DNA of 64,000 nt from JAHRAW01 sp963693025 (GTDB taxonomy: Bacteria; Pseudomonadota; Gammaproteobacteria; Arenicellales; Poriferihabitantaceae), in contig OY843749.1 of NCBI GenBank assembly GCA_963693025.1, positions 124,001 to 188,000 of the forward strand, given 5' to 3'. Both the position numbers and the translations under genes were made by a program. Position 1 is the stretch's first letter; the number at the start of each line of letters is the position of its first letter. Under the pieces are notes generated by a model. That model was given only the letters and a program-made list of their open reading frames with translations, was not told the origin of the DNA and did no database searches. Shown here one piece after another: positions 17,256 through 24,498 of the stretch.

Positions 17256-19268
17256 ATGAAAAAAAACCCGCAGAAACTTGAACAAGTCGCGGATTCGTTT
17301 TCCACGGAAAGCGAAGCGAGCCTCGCCCGCATCCACGCACAACTCGCCAAATGGCGCGCCGACCGCCCCGACTCGGATTTGCTGGCGGCGCTGCATGGCG
17401 AATTCCGCGCGTTGCGGGATGCCGCGGCGTCAGCCGGTTTTAGCGACATTTCGGCGCTCAGCCACAGCGTGGAAAACCTGCTCACCCGAGACGGCAACGC
17501 GGTCGGCGCGGACGATGTCGGGCTGCTCAACCTGCTCGAAGAAGTCCACGACGGGCTCGCCGCCGACCTCGGTTTCGCCCCAGCCGCGTCGCGCAATCAC
17601 GCCCCGTTCTTGAACAGCATGGTGGAGTCGCTGCTGTCCAACCCCGAGGTCGCCGACGCGCCGCCGGTGGCAGTGGCGAACAAATCGAGCGACACCCCCG
17701 CCACGCCCCCCGAATCCCCCCCCGACGAAACGCCGCAGGGCGGCTTGCTGAACGCGCCCACGTGCACCTTCAACGACTACCTGCCGCAGTTGCGCCGCCT
17801 CACCGAGGACGCCGCGACTCGCCACAACAAGCCGGTCGAACTCACGCTCGCCGGCGGCGAGGTGGAGGTGGACCGGCAACTGCCGGAGCGCATGCTGGCG
17901 GCGTTCGCGCCGATGATTGAAAACTCCATCGCGCACGGCATCGAATCCGCCGCGGCGCGCAAGGCGGCGGGCAAACCCGCCGCCGGGCGCATCCGCATCA
18001 CCGCCGTCCGCCAGGGCGGCGAGTTGGCGGTGGAATACGCGGACGACGGCGGCGGTCTGGACGCGGAAAAACTGGCGGCGCGCGCGGTTGAGGCGGGCAT
18101 GACCGCGCGCGCCGAGGCGGTCGGCGAGGCGCATTGGTTGCAAATCATCACCCAGCCCGGCGGGTCGGGAATGAGCCGGGTCTACCGCGCGTTGCGCGAC
18201 CTCGGCGGGCTGATGGCGTTGAAATCGGAAGCGGGCGACGGCGTGCGGTTTCAGTTCCGCCTGCCATTGCCGCAGGTGGCGCAGCGCGCCTTGATGGTGA
18301 CGGTCGGGCGGCACCGCTTCGCGCTGCTGGCGCGCGCGGTCGAGCGCTTGTTGCGGGCGCGGGAAGACCAGGTGTCGGCGAGCGGCGGGCGGCGGGTTGT
18401 CGAGGTCGGCGCCCGGCGCATACCCATCGTCACTCTCGCCGACGAAATCGGCGAGCGCGCGGGCGGGGCGCGCAACCGCACCGCCAGCCTGCTGCCGGGG
18501 CTCGCCTCGCTGGTGTTGATTCGGCTGGCGGACCGCGTGGTCGCGTTTGAGGTGGATGAATTCCACGACGTCATCCAAATCGTCGGCAAGAAACCGGACG
18601 CCCAACTGGCATCGATTCGCGGGCTCGCCGGCGTGGCGGTGCTGCCCGATTCCGGCGTGGCGATGATTCTCGACCCCGGCGCATTCGTCGACCGCACGAC
18701 GCTGGAATCGGATGCGCTCAGCCCCTTCGCAAGCCGCGACGCCGAGGGCGCCGGCTCAGCCGCTGACGGCGCGCCGCCACCGCCGGCGGCGGAAAAAACG
18801 ATTCGCGTGGTGGCGTTGGAAACCCGGCTCGGTCCGGTGTTGATTCCGGTCAGCATGGTCGCCGAAATCGTCGCTCGGGTGCAAATGGACAGGCCGCCGT
18901 CCGACGATGCGCCCGACTGGGTGTGCGGCGATTTTCACTGGCGCGGTTTGCGGTTGCCCCTGATTGACAGCGCCGGCGCGCTCGGCGGCGGGATGCGGGA
19001 GACGCGCCCCGAGCATGCCGCCATCCTCCGACCGATGAAAGGCGGCAAGCCCGACGCCTTTTTCGCGCTCACCAGCAGCGCCCCGCCGACGGTGATTGAA
19101 ATCGATTCCGCGCCGCCGCCCCTCAGCCCAGTTGCGCCGCCGCCATCGGGCGGCTCCGGCGGGCGGCTCACCCACCTGCTGGGGCGCGTGCAAATCGAGC
19201 GGCGCATCGGCATCATTCCCGACCTGACCAGTCTGGCGCGGCAACTGTTCCGCGCCGACCCCGACTGA
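17256..19268 (+). CDS. Reduced ChpA/CheA-like histidine kinase with two CheW-like domains
   Basis: 670 aa. An N-terminal helical Hpt-like region has the possible phospho-acceptor in ALSHSVENLL (around residue 69). The ATPase domain lies at about 170-335, with an N box MIENSIAHGIE and G box YADDGGGLD; the third motif is GGSGMSRVYRAL where CheA usually has GRGVGMDVV. Two CheW-like domains follow at about 340-470 and 510-665. There is no receiver domain and none of the multiple Hpt domains of Pseudomonas ChpA. It is probably co-transcribed with the upstream CheW-like gene. Function as a kinase for type IV pilus control is inference. Confidence 0.75.
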   Translation: MKKNPQKLEQVADSFSTESEASLARIHAQLAKWRADRPDSDLLAALHGEFRALRDAAASAGFSDISALSHSVENLLTRDGNAVGADDVGLLNLLEEVHDGLAADLGFAPAASRNHAPFLNSMVESLLSNPEVADAPPVAVANKSSDTPATPPESPPDETPQGGLLNAPTCTFNDYLPQLRRLTEDAATRHNKPVELTLAGGEVEVDRQLPERMLAAFAPMIENSIAHGIESAAARKAAGKPAAGRIRITAVRQGGELAVEYADDGGGLDAEKLAARAVEAGMTARAEAVGEAHWLQIITQPGGSGMSRVYRALRDLGGLMALKSEAGDGVRFQFRLPLPQVAQRALMVTVGRHRFALLARAVERLLRAREDQVSASGGRRVVEVGARRIPIVTLADEIGERAGGARNRTASLLPGLASLVLIRLADRVVAFEVDEFHDVIQIVGKKPDAQLASIRGLAGVAVLPDSGVAMILDPGAFVDRTTLESDALSPFASRDAEGAGSAADGAPPPPAAEKTIRVVALETRLGPVLIPVSMVAEIVARVQMDRPPSDDAPDWVCGDFHWRGLRLPLIDSAGALGGGMRETRPEHAAILRPMKGGKPDAFFALTSSAPPTVIEIDSAPPPLSPVAPPPSGGSGGRLTHLLGRVQIERRIGIIPDLTSLARQLFRADPD

Positions 19269-19278
19269 GGCTCCGCCA

Positions 19279-20127
19279 TTGAAAGACGCCGCCAATCCCA
19301 ACCCCGACCCCAACCTCCCCGACTTGCACGAACTGAGCGCGCTGGTCAAGCAAGTGGCGCTGGCGGAATACGCCGGCGCGGACGGCGGCGTGGTGCGCAC
19401 CGACAAGCCGGACGGCAGTTGGGTCACCGACATCGACCAACGAACCCAGGACCGCTTGCTGGTCGAACTGCGCCAACGGTGGCCGCAATACGGCTTCATC
19501 GGCGAGGAAATGGCGCACGCCGAGCAACTAGCGGCATGCGAGCAAAGCGGCGGCGGCTACTGGGTGCTCGACCCCCTCGACGGCACCACCAACTTCACCG
19601 CCGGCTTCCCGTTCTACGGCGTGTCGCTCGCGCTGGTGGTCGCGGGCAGCCCGCAACTCGGCGTGGTCTTCGACCCGGTGCGCGACGAATGTTTCGCCGC
19701 GCAACGAGGGGAGGGCGCGTATCTCAACCAACAACGCCTAACCTGCCCGTCGACGCGCCAACTCGGCGAGTGCATCGCCATCATCGACTACAAACGCCTG
19801 GTCGGCGACCTGGCCGAACAACTGGTGCGCTCCCCGCCCTACCGCTCCCAACGCAACCTCGGCTCGTCCGCCCTGGAATGGTGCTGGCTCGCCGCCGACC
19901 GCGCGCAAATCTACCTCCACGGCGGCCAAAAACTATGGGACTTCGCCGCCGGCTACCTCATCCTAACCGAAGCCGGCGGCCACGCCACCTCCCTCTCCGG
20001 CCAACCCCTGGACTGCGCCCGCCTACGCAAACGCTCCATAGTAGCCGCCGTCAACCCCGACCTTTTGAGGTTGTGGGATGATTGGTTGAATGCTAATAGT
20101 GCTGCGCCTGGGTATTCGCCGTTGTAA
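19279..20127 (+). CDS. Inositol monophosphatase family phosphatase
   Basis: 282 aa from a TTG start at 19279, 10 nt after the CheA-like stop. Mg-dependent phosphatase family (IMPase/CysQ/HisN). Metal-site motifs: GEEMAH, DPLDGTTNFTAGFPF, and WDFAAGYLILTEAGG. The substrate could be inositol phosphate, histidinol phosphate or PAP; the sequence does not decide. The first residues are an Asn-Pro-Asp-rich stretch, so an internal start (for example near DLHELSALV) cannot be excluded. The 3' third of the gene uses unusually many CTA and CCTCC-type codons compared with the start. Confidence 0.88.
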   Translation: MKDAANPNPDPNLPDLHELSALVKQVALAEYAGADGGVVRTDKPDGSWVTDIDQRTQDRLLVELRQRWPQYGFIGEEMAHAEQLAACEQSGGGYWVLDPLDGTTNFTAGFPFYGVSLALVVAGSPQLGVVFDPVRDECFAAQRGEGAYLNQQRLTCPSTRQLGECIAIIDYKRLVGDLAEQLVRSPPYRSQRNLGSSALEWCWLAADRAQIYLHGGQKLWDFAAGYLILTEAGGHATSLSGQPLDCARLRKRSIVAAVNPDLLRLWDDWLNANSAAPGYSPL

Positions 20128-20282
20128 TCCGGCGGATTGCTTAATATCACGCCGGTGGCAACCGCAAGCCCCATCACGCAAGGGAAATTTTGCTAAAATA
20201 CTTCCGCGTCGGATTGGATATACCATCACACCCCAGGGTTGTTGCATAACCTCAAAGTCTCGCTATGCCGAATAGGGGAGCA

Positions 20283-21734
20283 ATGTTCGAAACCACTTTT
20301 AACAATATCGCCGATGTTCTCTGGAAAGAGGCCGGTTGCACCACCGAACTCGATTACACCGAGCAGACCTCGTGGATGCTCTTTCTGAAGTATCTTGATG
20401 ACCTCGAAAAGGGGCGGGCAATGAAGGCGGAACTTGGCGGCAAGCGCGCCGGATTTCTGATTGACGAAGCGCATCGCTGGACGAACTGGGCGGTGCCGAA
20501 AAAGCCCGATGGTTCCATCGACCACGACCGCGCGCTGACCGGCGAAGACCTGATTGAATTCGTCAACAACGACCTGTTTCCCTACCTCAAAGGTTTCAAG
20601 GAGCGCGCCAGCGGGCCCGACACTATCGAGTATAAGATCGGCGCGATTTTTAGCGAGATAAAAAACAAATTCCAGTCGGGCTATTCGTTGCGTGAAGCCC
20701 TCGAATTGTTGGATACGTTGACCTTTCGGTCTCAGCAGGAAAAACACGAACTCAGCCATCTATACGAGGAAAAAATTCGCAATATGGGGAACGCCGGGCG
20801 CAACGGTGGCGAGTATTACACGCCCCGTCCGCTCATTCGGGCGATGGTTCAGGTTGTCGCACCCAAAATTGGCGAGACCATTTACGACGGCGCCTGCGGC
20901 TCAGCCGGCTTTCTCTGCGAAGCATACGACTATCTGCGCGCCGGCAAGTTGACCACCCAACAATTGAAAACGCTCCAATCCGCCACTTTCTACGGCAAGG
21001 AAAAGAAGTCGCTCGCGTATATCATCGGGATTATGAATATGATCCTGCACGGAATTGATGCCCCCAACCTCGTCCTTACCAACACGCTGACCGAAAACCT
21101 CGCCGACATCCAAGACAAGGATCGCTTCAACATCATCCTCGCCAATCCCCCTTTCGGCGGAAAGGAGCGCAAGGAAATCCAGCAAAACTTCCCCATCAAA
21201 ACCGGCGAAACCGCTTACCTGTTTCTCCAGCACTTCATCAAGAGTTTGAAAGCCGGTGGCCGGGCGGCGGTGGTCATCAAGAACACTTTCCTGTCAAACT
21301 CGGACAACGCTTCAAGGGCGCTACGCAAAGAATTGTTGGAGACTTGCAACCTGCACGGCGTACTCGACTGTCCGAGCGGCACCTTCCTGGGTGCGGGTGT
21401 AAAAACCGTGGTGCTGTTCTTTGAAAAGGGCGCGCCCACACGCAAAATCTGGTTCTACCAACTCGACCCTGGTCGTAGCCTCGGTAAAACCAATGCGCTG
21501 AACGATGATGACTTGGTGGAGTTTGTTAAACTGCAGAAAACATTTGCTGATTCGGAGCGGTCGTGGACGGTAGATATGTCTGCTGTGGAAGAGGGGGGTT
21601 TCGATCTATCGGTAAAAAATCCCAACATGCCGGAGGTTGACCCACTGCGGCATCCGCAAGAAATTTTGGCAGAGATAAAACGGCTGGACAGAGAAACAGA
21701 CAAAGTTTTGAAATCCATTGAGGAAATGGTATGA
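20283..21734 (+). CDS. hsdM: Type I restriction-modification N6-adenine methyltransferase (M subunit)
   Basis: 483 aa from ATG 20283, chosen because AGGGGAG lies five bases upstream; an ATG at 20265 has no such site. The N-terminal HsdM helical domain begins MFETTFNNIADVLWKEAG. The methyltransferase domain follows with GEYYTPRPLIRAMV, the AdoMet motif YDGACGSAGFLCEAY and the catalytic NPPFGG. With HsdS it methylates adenine at the host recognition site. It is the first gene of hsdM / small gene / hsdS / coiled-coil gene / hsdR. Confidence 0.96.
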   Translation: MFETTFNNIADVLWKEAGCTTELDYTEQTSWMLFLKYLDDLEKGRAMKAELGGKRAGFLIDEAHRWTNWAVPKKPDGSIDHDRALTGEDLIEFVNNDLFPYLKGFKERASGPDTIEYKIGAIFSEIKNKFQSGYSLREALELLDTLTFRSQQEKHELSHLYEEKIRNMGNAGRNGGEYYTPRPLIRAMVQVVAPKIGETIYDGACGSAGFLCEAYDYLRAGKLTTQQLKTLQSATFYGKEKKSLAYIIGIMNMILHGIDAPNLVLTNTLTENLADIQDKDRFNIILANPPFGGKERKEIQQNFPIKTGETAYLFLQHFIKSLKAGGRAAVVIKNTFLSNSDNASRALRKELLETCNLHGVLDCPSGTFLGAGVKTVVLFFEKGAPTRKIWFYQLDPGRSLGKTNALNDDDLVEFVKLQKTFADSERSWTVDMSAVEEGGFDLSVKNPNMPEVDPLRHPQEILAEIKRLDRETDKVLKSIEEMV

Positions 21735-21795
21735 ACCGCCGGCTTCGGCAGGCGGCGGTAATTTTTTACGCACGACAACCCAACGAGGTGATGAT

Positions 21796-22041
21796 ATGAA
21801 AGTAAAAGAAGTGATTGCGGAGTTACAAAACCATAACCCGGACACGCCGGTCGTTATTCGAGGCTACGAGAGTGGCTTTAACCGCGTCCTTGAAGTGCAT
21901 ACTGTGGATATCGTCCCTAATGCCACGCAGGAAAATTGGTATGACGGCGAATACGAAAAAGTGTGGGGTAAAGAAGAGCAGATGCGCGCCGTTCCTGCGG
22001 TTGAACTTTGGGGAGATAATACCAAGAAGAAAGACGAATGA
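21796..22041 (+). CDS. Small conserved protein inserted between hsdM and hsdS
   Basis: 81 aa, start MKVKEVIAEL after the Shine-Dalgarno-like GAGGTGATGAT. The protein reads as VIAELQNHNPDTPVVIRGYE followed by an acidic C-terminal half. It belongs by eye to a family of small proteins with a K-x-L-I-x-x-L ... D-P-x-x-x-V-x-x-x-G-Y-E-x-G pattern that I have no function for. The stop overlaps the hsdS start (ATGA), which implies coupled translation and suggests that it works with the restriction-modification complex. Confidence 0.75.
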   Translation: MKVKEVIAELQNHNPDTPVVIRGYESGFNRVLEVHTVDIVPNATQENWYDGEYEKVWGKEEQMRAVPAVELWGDNTKKKDE

Positions 22042-23321
22042 ATAAAGGAGACACCGTGGGGGCGGGGTGGGACACGCAAGAGCTGGGTGATTTAGCAACC
22101 GTTTCAGCTGGTAATTCTGCTCCACAAGATAAGGCGCTGTTTCATGGCGGCCAGCACCCGTTCGTTCGCACAGCAGACGTAGGAAAGATTCGATTCGGGA
22201 CAATCAACTCAACTGCGGATTACTTGAACGATACGGGGGTCGCCAAGCTTCGCCGTTTTCCAAGAGGAACAATCTTATTCCCGAAAAGTGGTGCTTCGAC
22301 TTTTCTCAACCATCGAGTAATGATGGGGTTCGACGGCTATGTCGCAAGCCATCTTGCCACGATTCAAGCAATAAGAAAGAAGATTCATCCAAAGTTTCTG
22401 CTGTATTTCTTACATACGGTCAAAGCTCAGGATCTTGTCCAAGATCAAAATTATCCATCGCTGAACCTACCTTTGATTAAGTCAATCCCTGTTCCGCTCC
22501 CGCTTCTCCCCGAACAAAAGCGAATCGTGGCTGTCCTCGACGAGGCATTTATGGGCATTGAGACGGTAATCGCCAGCACCAAGCAGAACCTCGCCAATGC
22601 GCGGGAGTTGTTTGGGAGTCAACTGAACCGCACTTGCCATACTTCCGAATTTTCTGGAGACCCGGGAGATGTTGCGATAATGGGATGGAGCAAAACGACA
22701 CTTGGCGACCTATGTAAGTTTCGAAGAGGACTCACTTACAAGAAATCTGATGAAGTTTCTGTTTAGTCGAATGCTGTTCTACGCGCAAACAACATCACTG
22801 CCGAAACTGGGCAAATCAACTACGAAGATATGCGTTTTATTCGTAACGAAATAAATATCCCTGAGTCAAAAAAAGTCATTCCCTGTAGTCTATTGGTTTG
22901 CACTGCTAGTGGAAGCAAAAAGCACTTGGGGAAGATAGGGCTAGTCGAAAGTGACTCGAACTACGCCTTCGGTGGTTTCATGGGGCTCATTGTACCTTCT
23001 GAACGAGCGCTGCCAAAGTACTTGTTTTGGCTAACTCGATCTAAATTCTACAGAGACTTCATTGAATCTCTCTCCGATGGCGCGAACATTAACAATCTTA
23101 AGTGGTCACAACTTTCGCAATTTCCAATTCTACTCCCACCAATGTCTGAGCAGATGAAAATTGTGATATTCCTCGACAAATTCGTAGCGAAAAACTTATC
23201 GCTTGTTAGCCTCTACAAAACCAAGAAAAATGCTTTCGCCGAACTCAAACAATCGCTACTCCACCAAGCATTCACCGGCAAGTTGGTCGATACATCCAAC
23301 GCCACCGACTATGCGGCTTAG
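22038..23321 (+). pseudogene. hsdS: Type I RM specificity subunit with an in-frame amber codon in the second half
   Basis: A 428-codon frame interrupted only by TAG at 22764-22766. The first part (22038-22766, 242 aa) holds target recognition domain 1, the conserved central helix (PLLPEQKRIVAVLDEAF) and the first residues of TRD2 (LGDLCKFRRGLTYKKSD). The same frame continues after TAG with SNAVLRANNI, TRD2 and a second conserved helix ending FAELKQSLLHQAFTGKLV. No shift is needed to join the two. Either this is a recent nonsense mutation, a sequencing error, or the truncated half-subunit is functional: single-TRD HsdS proteins are known to work as dimers recognising palindromes. It overlaps the 81-aa gene by 4 nt. 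Confidence 0.85.
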
Positions 23322-23408
23322 CATGAATGATTTTAAGATGGACAAATTTACAGAAACTTGATAAAGTCAGCAATCTTGAGAAACAACTGACGTTAAGGAG
23401 GTGTGGCA

Positions 23409-24371
23409 ATGGTTGAACCAACAATAAAAGGTATGAACAGGGGTAAATTTATAGCCCTTGTCGAAGAAACTCTTTCTAAAATAGGAGAGATAAATCGAAT
23501 ACATCAGAAACTCACGGCTATCGAAAGTCAGGTAGACCAACAGCATGCAGATGTAGGTGATTCATTAAATAAAGTTCAAGAGATTCGAGACCAATCGACC
23601 ACGATGCTAGATGGCATTGAAGATGTTTATAAAAAAGTACTTAAAGGTGATGGGGATAGCGGGTCGATTGAACAAGAGATTAACACTTTGAGGGATAATT
23701 GGAAAAAAAGTGACGAAGAAGTTGAAGATATTAAAAACAAATTTCTTGGATGCGTAATAAGAAACGATATAGGAGATGATGTGGAACTTCCAGGTTATTT
23801 ACACCAAATAAAAAAAGAGTTAGATGATTACCAAGAGAGATATGACTCTCTTTACACACGAATTGAGACAGAACTTTTGTCTGGAGCGACTACGGTTAGT
23901 TTGTCTCAAGCTTTTAATGAGAAATCATCAGAGTATAAAAAAGAACGTAAACGCTGGCAAGGTGGACTAGTTTTTTTATTAGCGTCGGCAATGGTGTATT
24001 TGGGGTCCAATTATTATTTGACACCAGAATTAAAGGGTGTTGACTGGTTAATTTCTTTTATACCTCAACTTCCTTTTTTCACTGTTTTTATTTGGCTCGT
24101 AATTTTTACAGGAAATAGACGTGCGGAAAATAAAAAATTAGAAGAGTCTTATAAGCATAAGGAAGTGATGGCTAAATCTTACACTGGGTACAAAAAGTAT
24201 ATTGAGGAACTAGATGTAGAAGACAAGGCTTTATTGAGAAAACATATGGAGAATTTAGTGAATGCTATAGCAAAGGACGCTAGTAGTTTTTTGACATCAA
24301 AAGGTGAAAGTCATCCTTTTGTAGATATGCTAAACAAGCAAAAGCAAAAGAATGAATCAGATTTCAAGTAA
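23409..24371 (+). CDS. Coiled-coil protein with two central membrane segments, inside the RM operon
   Basis: 320 aa, start chosen at ATG 23409 because AAGGAGGTG ends five bases upstream. Residues about 10-185 are charged, heptad-like helix (coiled coil). Two hydrophobic segments follow at about 193-207 (GLVFLLASAMVYLG) and 222-238 (LPFFTVFIWLVIFTG), then a second charged helical tail of about 80 residues. No enzymatic motif was found. The gene is strikingly AT-rich compared with both neighbours, which indicates separate acquisition. It sits between hsdS (87 nt) and hsdR (127 nt), in the place where RM loci often carry accessory defence genes. Function unknown. Confidence 0.8.
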   Translation: MVEPTIKGMNRGKFIALVEETLSKIGEINRIHQKLTAIESQVDQQHADVGDSLNKVQEIRDQSTTMLDGIEDVYKKVLKGDGDSGSIEQEINTLRDNWKKSDEEVEDIKNKFLGCVIRNDIGDDVELPGYLHQIKKELDDYQERYDSLYTRIETELLSGATTVSLSQAFNEKSSEYKKERKRWQGGLVFLLASAMVYLGSNYYLTPELKGVDWLISFIPQLPFFTVFIWLVIFTGNRRAENKKLEESYKHKEVMAKSYTGYKKYIEELDVEDKALLRKHMENLVNAIAKDASSFLTSKGESHPFVDMLNKQKQKNESDFK

Positions 24372-24386
24372 TTCGCTGGTTTCCAT

Positions 24387-24484
24387 AAAAATCAACGACT
24401 TGCTTATTTAATCGCTAGTCGCTTTAAGTGAAAAAATTTCAGGTAAATCCTATAAAATCAATAACTTGTTTATTTAATAGCTAA
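24387..24484 (+). repeat. Pair of 31-bp imperfect direct repeats upstream of hsdR
   Basis: Copies at 24387-24417 and 24454-24484 share AAAATCAA-x-AACTTG-x-TTATTTAAT-x-GCTA with only three or four differences. They lie in the AT-rich gap between the coiled-coil gene and hsdR. They may be operator sites or traces of an insertion. Confidence 0.7.
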
Positions 24485-24498
24485 CTCAAACGAAGTCC

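Noticed and set aside
22764..22766. Amber codon in hsdS as a pyrrolysine or programmed readthrough site
   Set aside because: No pyl genes or readthrough context are visible and other genes here use TAG as normal stop (for example the rho and pgk neighbourhood), so mutation or a functional truncation is simpler.
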